A stretch of DNA of 64,000 nt from Halichoerus grypus (GCF_964656455.1 NC_135715.1:149475935-149539934), one strand, 5' to 3'. Positions 13,217 to 28,932 are shown, numbered from the stretch's first letter. The notes: a model not told the origin generated them from the sequence alone. Numbers and translations are program-made.

Positions 13217-13230
13217 CTTTCTTCCTCTAC
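13217..13230 (-). CDS. COL5A2: COL5A2 exon 3: 14-base micro-exon
   Basis: This exon is only 14 bases (GTAGAGGAAGAAAG on the minus strand). Its first two bases finish the split glycine codon begun by exon 2, and the other twelve encode Arg-Gly-Arg-Lys. The joined reading NFG-RGRK-GQKGEP matches human alpha-2(V) as I recall it. The acceptor is a pyrimidine run ending TTTTTATAG and the donor is a strong GTAAGT. The segment is basic and links the VWC domain to the short collagen helix. Such an exon is too short for ordinary ORF searches and was found by phase and flanking splice sites. Loss of it would shift the frame, since 14 is not a multiple of three. Small exons in the same position are known in related fibrillar collagen genes such as COL1A2. 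Confidence 0.93.
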
Positions 13231-16120
<2,890 letters not shown>

Positions 16121-16916
16121 TCATCCTGTGGGTTCAAAAAATTCTGGGCTAAGCAGTAACCTACCGAGGAGGCAAAACACAGATGAACTTACTTCAATGG
16201 TATTTACATACTAAGTAATATGTAATTCACAATGAAATGATTATGATACTTATATCCTACCATGACAGGGGAAGGGAAAAAAAGTGATCCAAAGTTGAAA
16301 GCAGGTAATGTTTCCCAAAAGATTTCATTTGTGAAGGTTTAAATAACCAAAAATAGGAAGATCAGTAAGAAGAGATAAAAAAAAAATCTGAAAGGGGGAC
16401 AAAAAGAATAATTCAAAAGGGAATACATAATTTCCATGTTTGGTGAACCCCTATGTGATTTTCAATCACTAGAAACTTTAGATTAATAAATCCCGAAACA
16501 ACAGAAGACAATATGTATTCTTGTTCCATGAAGAAAAACTTTAAAAAAGAAGTGTATGGGTTTTTAAAAATTAGTTTTAAACATAAGGTAGAAAAGAATA
16601 CCAGTATCTCATTTCATGGGATGTATTTACTAAACTAAAGATGCTTACTAAACCACAAAGGACAAGCAAAGCTTAAACAGGCAATGCATCATCTTCGCGT
16701 CAAAATTAATTAAGGAAAGACATAACCACAACAATATGGTAAGCTATTATATAATATCTGCCAAATACTTTTCTACATTTAGATAAAAATGTAATGCAGA
16801 TTTGGAAAATATATACACACATTTATACATATAACAATTCTATTATACAATTATTATAAGATAAATATATTACTTCTTCAACTTTGTGACTTTTAAGAAA
16901 CAAAACTATAGTATTT

Positions 16917-17390
16917 AATTTTTTATTTTTTATTATGTTAATCACCATATATTACATCATTAGTTTTTGATGTAGTGTTCCATGATTCATTGTTTGTGCA
17001 TAACACCCAGTGCTCCATGCAGGACATGCCCTCTTTAATACCCATCACCAGGCTAACCCATCCTCCTACTCCCCTCCCCTCTAGAACCCTCAGTTTGTTT
17101 TTCAGAGTCCATCGTCTCTCATGGTTCGTCTCCCCCTCCGATTTCCCCCCTTCATTCTTCCCCTCCTGTTATCTTCTTCTTCTTTTTTTTCTTAACATAT
17201 ATTGCATTATTTGTTTCAGAGGTACAGATCTGTGATTCAATTCAATGGTCTTGCACGATTCACAGTGCTCACCATAGCACATACCCTCCCCAGGGTCTAT
17301 CACCCAGCCACCTCATCCCTCCCACCCCACTCCCCACCTCCAGCAACCCTCAGTTTGATTCCTGAGATTCAGAATTCCTCGTATCAGTGA
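16917..17390 (-). mobile_element. L1 3' end, left arm of a twin-primed insertion
   Basis: A minus-strand carnivore L1 3' UTR, starting with the reversed poly(A) tail and running to the point equivalent to CTCACTGATACGAGG in the element. It is joined head-to-head with a plus-strand ORF2 piece at about 17391. The 14-base direct repeat AAACTATAGTATTT at 16903-16916 and 18171-18184 flanks both arms, so the two were inserted as one event. Confidence 0.93.
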
Positions 17391-18170
17391 GACCAATATC
17401 CTTGATGAACATGGATGCAAAAATTCTCACCAAAATACTAGCCAATAGGATCCAACAGTACATTAAAAGGATTATTCACCACGACCAAGTGGGATTTATC
17501 CCTGGGCTGCAAGGTTGGTTCAACATCCGCAAATCAATCAACGTGATACAATACATTAACAAAAGAAAGAACAAGAGTCATATGATCCTCTCAATAGATG
17601 CAGAAAAAGCATTTGACAAAGTACAGCATCCTTTCTTGATCAAAACTCTTCAGAGTATAGGAATAGAGGGTACATACCTCAATATCATAAAAGCCATCTA
17701 TGAAAAACCTACAGTGAATATCATTCTCAATGGGGAAAAACTGAGAGCTTTCCCCCTAAGGTCAGGAACGCGACAGGGATGTCCACTATCACCACTGCTA
17801 TTCAACATAGTATAAGAAGTCCTAGCCACAGCAATCAGACAACAAAAAGAAATAAAAGGCATCCAAATTGGCAAAGAAGAAGTCAAACTCTCACTCTTTG
17901 CAGATGATATGATACTTAATGGGGAAAACCCAAAAGACTCCACCCCAAAACTGCTAGAACTCATACAGGAATTCAGTAAAGTGGCAGGATATAAAATCAA
18001 TACACAGAAATCAGTGGCATTCCTATACACCAACAACAAGACAGAAGAAAGAGAAATTAAGGAGTTGATCCCATTGACAATTGCACCCAAAACCATAAGA
18101 TACCTAGGAATAAATCTAACCAAAGAGGCAAAGGATCTGTACTCAGAAAACTATAAAATACTCATGAAAG
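17391..18170 (+). pseudogene. L1 ORF2 reverse transcriptase fragment (inverted arm)
   Basis: This piece encodes part of the L1 ORF2 reverse transcriptase, from [20 protein letters not shown] through [13 protein letters not shown] and [13 protein letters not shown] to the catalytic motif FADD (17897-17908) and [13 protein letters not shown]. It stays in one frame from about 17391 to 18170 with a single TAA at 17813-17815, just after LLFNIV, so it is a young but dead copy. Both ends of ORF2, and the element sequence between this piece and the 3' arm, are missing, as expected for twin priming with loss at the inversion point. It was never able to act as an element here. Confidence 0.93.
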
Positions 18171-18529
18171 AAACTATAGTATTTTAAAATGCAATGTGGA
18201 TCATAGCAACCTTGCTTAGTTCCTTTAGAATCCTCCAAACTACTTAAATTCTGAAGCCCAAAGATCCCCCTTCCCAGTTCTTGCACAACCTCCCCTTCCC
18301 TCATGCCAGGCACACAGCTCTCACTATTACGGTTTGCTTGTCACCTGCCCCCACAATTCTGGCCCCTCTACAAAAGCAGACCTCCTTTACCCAACTCATT
18401 CACTCATCCACCCATTCATTCATTTTGTATTATATGCCAGCTAATTAACCAGTTTCTAAAATGTGAACAGACAGGCAAAAATCACTGCCCTCATAAAACT
18501 TATCACAAGTAGTATCAATTTACTATTTT

Positions 18530-18700
18530 TATTTATTTCCTATCTCCTTCACTAGCCAGTAAATTCCACAAAGATAAGGACTAGTTTTTCTCGTTCATCA
18601 TGGTATTTCTAAAGCTTGACTCCAAACCTTGCAGGGAGCCAACATTCAACAAATAGTTGTTCAATGGATAGGTGGGAATGCGTGAATGAGCCTAAATTAT
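18530..18700 (+). repeat. L2 3' end fragment
   Basis: The order AAATTCCACAAAGATAAGGA, a short gap, and CAACAAATAGTTGTTCAATG resembles the 3' end of L2 (the region that reads roughly 'gaggacagggact ... caataaatgtttgttgaat'). Confidence 0.5.
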
Positions 18701-18804
18701 GGTTCGCTAACTTAATTGCGCCGGTGTTAACTTTGTATTTTATAAAAATAAAACTAAAAATAAAAAATGCATTTGTGATTAGTATATAAAAGAATTTATA
18801 TTTT

Positions 18805-18970
18805 TTTCTTTATTTTTAATTGAAATGTAGTTGACATACAATATTATATTTTCAGGTGTACAACATAGTGATTCCACAATTACATACATTACAAAATGCT
18901 CACCACAATAAATGTAGTAGCCATCTGTCAGTATACAAAGTATTACAATAGAAAGAACTTATCATTTGCC
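18805..18970 (-). mobile_element. Old L1 fragment
   Basis: TTGAAATGTAGTTGACATAC, TTCAGGTGTACAACATAGTG and ACAAAATGCTCACCACAATA are well-known strings of reversed old mammalian L1 3' UTRs. Confidence 0.7.
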
Positions 18971-21419
18971 AATATACTCAGTGCAGAGCTACAGATAAAA
19001 ATTTCAGTTCAGAGGAGACATTGATCCAAATATCTATCCTCCTAACTCTAGAAGGCTTTTCTTGGGTAACATTCTTCTCACTGCTCCACGGAATGCTTTT
19101 GCTTCACGTATCTAGTCCTTCATCCCAGCTATGTGGCAAATGGAGAGTTGCTTTCAAAGCACAACGCCACATTCTGGTTTCTGTGCCGATCACAAGAAGA
19201 TAACTAAGGCGCTAAGTTTCTAATCTGTTTCATCTTCAACAAAAGAGGTTTATCACAAAACACACTGCTGACCAAAACAGTATTGACTCAGTGTATTTTA
19301 GGAATTTTAAACGGGGGAGAAAATAGAACTCATGCCTTAACATGCTGTAATGCAGGACTGTTTTGAAGTAAATTAAAAAATCTGTACATCAAATAGCCGT
19401 GTTACTTTTAGATGAAAAATCACTGTGAAACAATGTAACTCCATGACGAACATTTCCACAAAACACAACCTATACAGAAATGGACTTATATCTATAGTCC
19501 ATTGAACAATTCAATTAAGTAAATAATTTAAGAGTAACTTTGTTCATTAAGTTTTGATTGAGAAAGAAATAATCCAATCACAAACACTAAATGCCATTGG
19601 CTGAAAAGGAGATTCACCGTAAGTTCAATAGCTTGCTTCTCCCTTTCCACACCCTGAGGGGCAAAAGTGTTTGACATATTTACTGAGAGTTAAGGGGGTA
19701 TGTGCCTAGTACTGCGAGTGCAAAATATTGAAAGTTCTGTTTGTTTTCAAAAAGTATATATTATCATTATCAGTTGCACCAATGAAACAATTAGATATAT
19801 GGAAATTAGAGAATATGAAAAACAAACAAAAATCAAGATGCCATGCAATAATGTCAATTAAATATCATTAAAATGTGTGAGAGACTCTTTGGGGTGAGTT
19901 ATCCCGTTCTCTGTGGCTCCTTTGGGGTTAGAATAAAAAGACACATCCTCTCTTTTGTATTAACTCATAGAAGGTCACTTTCTTCCTGGAAGTTTAAGAC
20001 AGCATGACCTCAACCCAAGGAGCAAAGAAGTAAGCCACTGTATGACTTTCTTTAAATGACAATGTTAAAAGCTAGTTATATACTCTGAGTCATCACTGGT
20101 CCTTTTCCCCTGAGAATTTATAATTAAATTTAAGATGATGTGGGAAGTTAGTTGGAATACTTTTAAATGGCAAGGAGATGAAAAACCACATTTGCTGCTA
20201 AACCCTGTCTTCTCTTCCCCCGCACAAGAATCCACACACATTACAGAGGCACAAAAACTCAGTGAACTCTCATTGTTCATGTCTGAATGAAAGACATGTA
20301 CAAAGAAACACCGAGTAGAAAATACAGGGTGGCTTGCCGTTCTCGGGTTTGTACATGGTAGTTGTGGGCCTGATGATTAGGTTGGCCCTGCTGTTTTCTC
20401 CATAGATGTTTACTTCAATGAGAAGAAAAGTAAAATAGAAAGCAAAATTGTAGACAATTTGCAGTGAAGTTGTCATGACACAATTATTTTATAAATGACA
20501 ATATTATAAAAAAACAAATAGAAATGTTCATATGACATTCTGAGAGGTTCAGTACTGTCCTGATTCCTCTACAGAAATCATAAAAATTAACCCAAGTTAA
20601 CATGAACCTTGATTTAAGGCCTAGAACTTAAACAGTTACTGGTCTTAAAGTACATGGGGAAACAATTTTTTTAAAATAAAATCTGGAAGAAACATTCCCA
20701 AACTGCAATATTGTGACACTCGTAGTTTGCTATTTATGTTTCTTTATCGTTCTTAAAATTGAGGAGGACTGGTAGATGTCTGATAATATCGCCATTATTT
20801 TGTGATCTGTGGTGTCTCAACTTCCAAAAATTTTGTCTTCCAAGCTGCAGGGTTCTTTTACCCTTATCATATTCCAACAAATTGAACCAGTCCATTGTGA
20901 AGCCATTACCACAAACGTCCTGGCACTGATATCTTAGACAGACAAGATGTATTTTATCTGACCACATTTTATTCCAGAGTAACTCAATTGTCCTGTGTTT
21001 CTCATATATCCTCATAGATGTGTCTTCTCATAAAGCTTTTATGTGCTTTTAAATGTAGTTCTAAGAATTCAGTTTTAATCACTAGATGGCAGACCAAATC
21101 CACTATCTTATTATAACAGATAATTAGAAATTCAGTCATCACAACTGCTGCTCACCTACTGGCCATGCCCTAGGTCCACATTCCGTTATAGAATTATATT
21201 TGTACAAAAAAGCCTGCATAGAAATGGCCATATTGAAACCTTTGACTGCCCAGGAAAGATGTGATTCTCTTTGTGTAGTAAATTATTGGGGTCTACTTAA
21301 AAACTTTGGGCAATACAGGAAATAAAAGTCCCTAAGCCTATGCTGGACATTGCCTAGACACTAACTGAAGTTCTCCCTTGCAGAAATAATGTAGAGTTCT
21401 CACGTGTCACACAAATTTT

Positions 21420-21600
21420 AAATCTCTTATTCAGACAAGTGTTTGCTCAGATAATTTTCCCCGCTGGACTGTGAGCTCCTTGGGAGCCAGAACTATGTTC
21501 ATCTCAGTAACCTTCACACCCAGTGTCATATAATCAGCCTTTGATGAACATATTTGCAGGGTGGATGAATGCATGAGTGAAGGAAGGAAGGAATTGTTCA
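21420..21600 (+). repeat. L2 3' end
   Basis: CTGGACTGTGAGCTCCTTGG followed by an AACTATGTTCATCTCAGTA segment and a terminal AACATATTTGCAGGGTGGAT matches the L2 3' end layout. Confidence 0.65.
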
Positions 21601-23429
21601 TTGATGTACTTATTAAAAAGACAGCACATGAAGCTGTCCTTCTTCCTTCCCTAAACTTCTCAGAGAGGATATACCCTTGGGACTCTTATTTTGAATGAAA
21701 AGGAAATAGGTCACTTGATGGTTCCTGCCAAGTGTGTCCCTCATATCTAGACCTCTGTGGGGCCAGAAAGGAAGAAGACCGTGTCAGTCACAACAGCTCA
21801 TATTTTGGAACAATTTTCAGAAAGCTATAGCCGCCCTCCCGCCTTCCTAACCCAGCTGGCCTCGGTGCCTGCTGGGGTTATGAAGGTCTGGGCTAACATT
21901 ATTTGAAGTTTCTCTAACTGTACAAGTCTTTAAAGGACTGCAATCAAGGCAGCATCAGCTGCCGCCCTCATGAAATGGGCAGAAACCGCCTTAGGGCATT
22001 CACATTCACAGGAAGTAGCAGCAGAGCAGTCCCACGTGGCCCCCTGGACCGAACCACGGATGCTGCCTTTTCCAGCAGCACACAGCATCGCCCCAGCTGC
22101 TGGCTTTCATTCCAGAGCATCTTCCAAGGAATTCCCTCCATTCCCTCTGCTCTTGGGCATTGTTTATCACCAGGGAGAGACAAAGAGGTTAGAGTATTCA
22201 AGTGCATCCTTTGGACTCTTCTGAGTATAGGCCAACAATTTCACATTCATCATTTCTCTTTCCTCCTCTTTCCTCATTTAAAACATTAGATACATAGGAA
22301 GCTGTCAGGGATAGTGGAGGGGGATCTGTCACGTACTTGGACAATATTATTCCCCCTCAGCCTCAAGGTCCCGGAGAGGGTAAGGGGGTAGGTGAATAAG
22401 GAGCAGGCCTATGGAGTTTGCATCCTTTGTTCTTCCATCCACTATAGACTTTCACTTTTCAAATTTAAATCTCCTTTTAGGATGGTTATCCAAATTGTTA
22501 CTTTTGTTGTGCCCACCTCCTCTCTTTATTGCACCAACTGAACAAGAATAGGCATTCAATGATTATTTGAGCTGAGTTAAATTTCTATATTGTGAAGGAC
22601 AATCATATTTTATATTCTAAAGCAATGTAATAATTAATTTTGAAAAATGACCTTAAAATCTGAGAAAGTAAACAGAAGACAACTCATATACAGCATTTCA
22701 GTGAACTATAGAAATAAAATGAAATTAGATGAACTGTCTACAATGGTGAGTATTTTCTTCAGTGCAACCAGTCAACATTTATCAATCTCCTATGTAAAGG
22801 CTTTTCAGTTAAATAAAACTGCTGTTTTCACTTTAGTTAAAATGGAAAAAATAAAAAGGAAAATCTCTCATGTTAGGTACTACTTAAGTTTCTTTCCATG
22901 TATCATTGGGAAATCTAAATGATTGTGGCCAAAATGTGAAACTAAAATTACACATAATGCACACGCAATGCTCATCTACAATTTTGTCTGGAAAACCAAC
23001 TTACAGTCTGCTAATGCATTTGACATAGATTTTTTTTTTCTCTGAAAACATGGCTCAAGCTATTGAATAGCTGTAAAAACACCACAAAGAAAATTAAGCC
23101 TGCCTTATATTGAATACACTAGAAATTTCAGTAGTAATTTCTAAGCAAACCCTAGTCCTTTTCTCAGATGTTAATCCTCAGTGAATGAGTTCAATACAAT
23201 CTGTGCTATGCCAAATGTGCTTGCCTACCTAAATGCATGAACAGTTTTGAATTGTTTTGAATGAAGTCGGTCTACTTAATCTCTCCCCAGCATGATACTG
23301 CTTGAAATAAAGAGAAGAACCAAAAATCTGCCTAGCTAATTTTCTGTCAAATGGGTGGTATCGTGGCTTTTATATAGTCTGGAGATAAAGTAAGTAAGCA
23401 GCAAATTCTGAGCAACATATAGTACTTGC

Positions 23430-23790
23430 ATTCCAGATTTCCATCATTTCCTTCAAGTCTTAGCTCAAATGTTACCTTCTCCATAAAGCCTCCTCTAACC
23501 ACCTTACAAAAAATTTGAAAATTAGCACACACACATACACACACCCACGTCACTCTCAGTCCACGAGTTCCTGCTCTTTTTTTCCTTTTAATTTAGTACT
23601 TATCACTTTCAAGCCTCCTATATTATTGTACTTATGTTTATTGTTTGTCTCCCCATGATAGAATAATAGCTTTATAAGGATGGAATTTATTCTGGCTTGT
23701 CCATTGATATATCCCAATATCTTATAATAGTATCAGGATCATAGTAGATGCTCAGTAAGTATTTGATGAATTAATTTGTTGAATATTCAA
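23430..23790 (+). repeat. L2 3' end, with CA run
   Basis: Order of L2 words: CAAGTCTTAGCTCAAATGTT, CTCCATAAAGCCTCCTCTAA, TTAGTACTTATCACTTTC, TTGTTTGTCTCCCCATGATA and AGTAGATGCTCAGTAAGTAT. A CA-rich run at about 23525-23545 interrupts it. Confidence 0.75.
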
Positions 23791-23943
23791 TTATAAGAAT
23801 ACCAGGAAAAGATCTAGACCATATTGGATATAAAACTATTTGCTTTGATCTTGGACTTATATAATTTTTAAAAATGCCTAATTTTTCATTACTATTTAAA
23901 TGTGGGCCATAGCTACAGGGATTTAAAATACCTGGCATTGTAA

Positions 23944-23985
23944 AATAAATAAATTAATTAATTAATTAAATAAAATAAAATACCT
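23944..23985 (+). repeat. AAT/AATT-rich simple repeat
   Basis: A run of AAATAAATAAATTAATTAAT. The phrase AATACCTGGCATTGT occurs on both sides (about 23926-23940 and 23978-23992), like a short duplication around the run. Confidence 0.65.
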
Positions 23986-24104
23986 GGCATTGTGGGAATA
24001 TCATGTATTCATGTTATTTATTCCACGTATTTTGTCCTGAAAAGGACATATTCATTTTTATAATGAAAAAGTTATTTTTATATATTAAGAGAATATTCAG
24101 TATG

Positions 24105-24240
24105 GGGTACTCAGATCTGAGTGACAGATGGAGCTGTACTTGCAGTGAGCATAGCATAAGGTATAGAGTCCTTGAATCACTAAGCTATACACCTGAAACA
24201 AATGTAACATTATGTGTCCACTATACTCAAAAACAAAAGA
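24105..24240 (+). mobile_element. Old L1 3' terminal fragment
   Basis: Contains GAATCACTAAGCTATACACC, TGAAACAAATGTAACATTAT and CCACTATACTCAAAAAC, the closing strings of mammalian L1 3' UTRs. Confidence 0.6.
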
Positions 24241-25187
24241 TGGGTATAAAATTAAATACTTTATATGATGAAACACTTTTAGGATGATTTCAACTCTGTA
24301 TCTTATGATTTCTTTGCGCTAAATTTTGCTTTCTTTTCTTGTGTTCCCTGACACAGAAGAAGATTTAGGCCGCTAGAGTAAATCCAGACATTGTCGTCAG
24401 TTTATTTCTTCTAATTTATTCTTTATTGGTTTATTCTTTACCCACTGCCCTTGCCCTGCCCAAACTGAAATTTCTTTTACAATCAACGAAACATTCCACA
24501 GTTCTCAATGGCTCTTTGATTCCATCCATTTTACTATCAAGAATTCTAAAATACCTTTAAGTGTGGAAAGGGGACCTAAAGTGGCTGTCTCTTTCTGCAC
24601 TCCTCCCTTGGGAGTTCAGTTCTGGAGGAAGGGGGCACTCCTGCTTTCATCCTGAAGGCACAATTTCTAATTTTCTCCATATGGGTCTATTTAGGGACTT
24701 GAACTAGTATCCATAATACCCACTTTTGTCCTGATCTACCTAGATTGGATTTATGTCTATTCTGTGGCTATTTCAAAATTAGAGGGTGATTTCACTGAAG
24801 AACAGAAATGAAAATGGATTTTACCCTTCTTTCTGGCATTCCTTACTCAAATCACTTGTAGAGCAGGTAACAGATTATTTAAAATAAGACTAAAACCATT
24901 ATTTCAGAATCTAAATCCATCTCTTCATCTTCATGTTCAGCTTACCTTCTCTAATGCACATTCATGACTGTAGACTAGCCACCTTATTTGTTGCAGTTTT
25001 AAGATCAAGCCCCAGTACGCACCGAATCTCAATGCCAGACAAATGCCACAGTAATATTCAGGAGGAGAAAGAGAAGCTGTGCCCTTACTGAAAAGTTATA
25101 TTAATAACTTTCTATATGCACAGCAAAACTTTCATTGGGAAATTTCTATGTTTATAAGGGGAACAATAGAGAAGGAAAGCAAAAAGC

Positions 25188-25255
25188 AAAGAGAAAGAAG
25201 GAAGAGGAGGAGGAAGAAGAGGAGGAGGAGAAGGGAGAGGGGGAGGGGAAGGAGG
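25188..25255 (+). repeat. 68-base purine-only tract
   Basis: Every base from 25188 to 25255 is A or G, mostly GGA and GAA units. The tract is pyrimidine-only on the COL5A2 coding strand. Long purine runs of this kind can adopt triplex (H-DNA) structure in vitro. Confidence 0.9.
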
Positions 25256-26789
25256 CTGAGACCAACCAAGACAATTTTTTTTTTCCTATATACTTTTACT
25301 ACACTGAGAAGGAAGATTTGCAAGTTTCTTCAGCAAAACACAGAACTCACCTAGGGATATTTCCTTATCCTACGTTTGGATAAGAAAAATACAAAAATGG
25401 AATCCAAGATTTTGACCTGTAAATCTATGTGCTTTTGAGAAGTTACTTCTTTTCATAAGTAAATGAATGGAGACCAAATTAAAACACCCTTTTGTAGAAG
25501 TAATATGAACATGACAAGCTTTATTAAATTTCAAAAGCTTTAAATTTTGTACAATTATTCAGAATTATTCCTTTTGGTTTTGTTTAAACTGAATTTTATC
25601 ACTGCTGTTTAATTCATATGTTAATTTCTAAAAACATGGTGGCTATGAATGTATGTAAAAGAAAAGAACACTCATTATTTTCTTAAAATATCTATAGGAA
25701 GATTTAGAGTTTTCAAAAACTTTTCATTATTTATTCAACCCCAAATAGTACTGGAACACTTATTTTGTACTAATGGTGGCTAGCAGTAGGGTTGAAATCA
25801 GAAGGATGTAGGATATTTGCTAACCTGTGGTATGTAAAATTTAGGTTGGACAAAAAGACAGAATAACTAGGTTGTTTACTTTAGTACATGAAAAACAAGT
25901 CTCAGTGTCTCTGTTTATTACTGTATAGGAAAAAATAAAATATGAGCCTTTACTTTCAGGTGAAATGAAATATTCTAGGATATCACAAATAAGTTTGTCT
26001 CTAAACTGTTGCTAAAAGTTAATCTAAATAAATTAGTCAATCTGGCAAATGGAATGGAGGCATTATTTAATCCATTTAGTCAATATTTATTTATATAGCA
26101 AATTTTACCAAATACTTGTCTAATACAAGAGTAACTGTGGATCATGAAATGAGACATTTGGAGTCCAACTTCCTTGCCAAAAACAATCAAAATATACAAA
26201 AACTTCAAAAGGTAATGAAACTTTCTTGTAGGAAAAAATAAGTTTGCATATACGTGTATTCCAATTGTACATTCTGGAAAATTTGCATACACATTGAAAT
26301 TTTATAAACTCAATTCTGGAAATCTCCCTCTGTGTTTTGAAAGGTCTTTGCCTAATGCAATTTACTTTAATCAACTAGAACCAATTCTCTGCAATGTCAA
26401 CCTGAGGATTTTCTAGATTCTAAAACAAAAACAATCTTCAATCATTTGGGGGAGAAAGTTATGTTTATAAAAGCAGACTTCAAGTAAGCTAGGAGTAAAG
26501 AGAATACAGAATTCCAAATGACACTGAATTATCTTAAGAGCAGATTGATCACCTATTTGACTGTCCTTCTGTGTCCAAATGGTAATAAAGTGTATTTCAA
26601 ACTCTAGAACAGTCTGAATTCATTATCAGTAGGAGAGTAGAAACCCACAAATGCACATCATCCAACGAGTTCTCATCATACAGCTATCTTATGCTAAGGC
26701 CATAGTTACAAGATCCCCTGCATGGGTTTCAGCCTTCTTTCTATGTTTTAGTCTTCCAACATCTTTGGCATTGAGAATCTTTCATATGA

Positions 26790-26975
26790 GGGCGCCTGGG
26801 TGGCTCAGTCAGTTAAGCCTATGCCTTCAGCTCAGGTCATGATCCCAGGGTCCTGCCACATATCAGGCTCTTTGCTCAGTGGGGAGCCGCTTCTCCCTCT
26901 GCCCCTCCCCCTGCTCTGCTCATGCTTTCTCTCTCTCTCTCTCTCAAATAAATAAAAATCTTTAAAAAAATAATG
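26790..26975 (+). mobile_element. CAN-SINE
   Basis: Starts GGGCGCCTGGGTGGCTCAGT, has a CT-rich middle with a (CT)n run, and ends CAAATAAATAAAAATCTTT plus A tail. The flanks CTTTCATATGA (26779-26789) and CTTTCAAATGA (26976-26986) are a duplication with one difference. Confidence 0.93.
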
Positions 26976-27563
26976 CTTTCAAATGATAAAGTAAATGTAC
27001 TTACTCTTGAAGCAAATATCAAAATAACAGAATGAATGCATTTTGGTAATACAGTTTATTCAAAAAATATTTATTATCTGTTACTTTGCCAAACATTGGG
27101 AATACAGAGGTAATGTAATGAATTCCTTACCCCCGCTTAAGGAGCTCACTCCCTCTATGAGGGAACCAGTCCAGGAATAGACTATTAGAACACCATTCTT
27201 TAAGTATAAAACTAGAGGCAAACCCAGGTTGAATAGAAATACTTAGGAGGGACACTTCATGTAGGCTGGAGGTAAGGAAAATCAAAAGAGTTCTGTGATT
27301 CAAGACTGTTATTTCTTTATTTCCCTCCTTTAATTTAATACATTTTTAGTTTTTCTTTTTCTTTTCCGTTTTTTTCTTTTTTCTTTTTCTTTGAGTGAGA
27401 AAACTAAGATTCCAAGTGGTTTCTTCCAAAAACTCACTTCCAAGTTGTATAATATTGTCACTCCTGGCTCATTGCTGGTAATTGGCAATGGACTCCTTCT
27501 CTCTGCCAACTGGCCAGGATGGATCTGAAGGAGTACAGGCACTTCCTCTCACTCATTACTTCC

Positions 27564-27592
27564 TTATTTATTTATTTATTTATTTATTTATT
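27564..27592 (+). repeat. (TTTA)7 microsatellite
   Basis: About seven uninterrupted ATTT units. Confidence 0.95.
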
Positions 27593-28419
27593 GCCATCTC
27601 TTCTCTTGCCTGAGGGTAAAACAACAGCACTCTTGTTTCTAAACCTCCTAGTGCCTCCATAGGTAGATGCCTCAGAGAGGAGTGAAAGTGCAGCTCGTTG
27701 GTCACAGCGCCAAACAGCTGTGCAAGGCCAGCAACATGGGAGGAACCAGTTGCCCCAATGACTAAGGCTGGCAATGCTGGGATGAAGTATAAATGTATTT
27801 TTCCAGGTCTAATTCTACAACCATTTGGAAATTCAGCAAAACCCAATTTATTACCACTTTTCAAATTTAGTACAGAATTCTGGATTATATGGCCTTGGCA
27901 TTTTAGGAAGTCAAACATAGTTGCATTATATAACATCTACTTTGAAAGACCCTGAATTTCGTCCATAGATGCAAGTTTATAATTTAGAACATAGTACAAA
28001 ATAAGGTATCAAATACCTGTGCTAGAAGCTCATTTATTTTATTCCTAGCAAATCCATTTATATCCATTTTCACAGATTCCCTAAGTTGGCAAGTCCTTTG
28101 TGTAAGATACTAGGTGTGAAGAATTCTATATAAGAGGTTTGAAAAGATGGGATCATTGTGAGCTGATATTATCTGAGGAGGGATGAACAGAAGTGGGCTC
28201 TAAAGTAGGTCTTGAAAAACGCAAGATGTTTGAGATGGTGAAGGTAAGGAAGATTGCCTGAGAATGGAGCAGAAACCACCACCAAAAAAAAAAACAAAAA
28301 AAAGGCATAGAGAGGAGGGCAAACATGTCATATCAGAAGGGGATGGTTCCATTTATAGGGAAAAAGAGTGTTGTGAATTCTGGGAAGAATAATACCTCTG
28401 CCTCGAGAAAGGATTTCCA

Positions 28420-28660
28420 CGACTTGCCCCTTTCCCACATGCAATTTGGCTGCTCTCTTCTCTGTACTCTGACTTCACCTCCTCCGTACACCGAACGGAG
28501 TACCTGCAACAGTCTTCAAATGTACCTGTTTGTTTACATGGAAGCGTTACCAGGTTATACTTTTATTGAGGGTAAACAACATTTAATTTATCTCTGTATC
28601 ATTAGTGCAGAATAGTGTCTGATAAATGCTTGTTGAGTAAATAAGTGAATAAATAGAAGG
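28420..28660 (+). repeat. L2 3' end, diverged
   Basis: TGTACTCTGACTTCACCTCC near the start and ATTTATCTCTGTATCATTAG then GATAAATGCTTGTTGAGTAA at the end follow the L2 3' end. Confidence 0.5.
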
Positions 28661-28932
28661 AAGTATAAATAACCCTCAGGAACATTAATCTAACAACAGA
28701 ATTGAAAATGAACTGGAAGCAGATAAGACTAAAGGCTCCTAGTTAAAAATGTTATACTGTAGGAAGGAGAAATAGTTATTCTAGGAATGAAGAAAGAGGG
28801 GTAAATCCATGAGACACCAGATATAAAATATGCAAGGTTTGATTAACTACAGGTGGGACAAGGTATTAGAAAAATTTTAAAAATGACTTTCAAGGCTCAG
28901 GAATGAATACAGGAAGTAACATCTACCAGATA

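Noticed and set aside
20734..21015. A 93-residue open frame on the minus strand, in sense with COL5A2
   Set aside because: I see no family resemblance, splice sites that fit the gene, or signs of a transposase. Length alone is compatible with chance in 48 kb of intron.
22021..22290. Overlapping 79 to 104 residue open frames on both strands around 21970-22290
   Set aside because: The stretch is somewhat GC-richer than its surroundings, but there is no domain, no CpG-dense core and no splice context. Left as unexplained intron.
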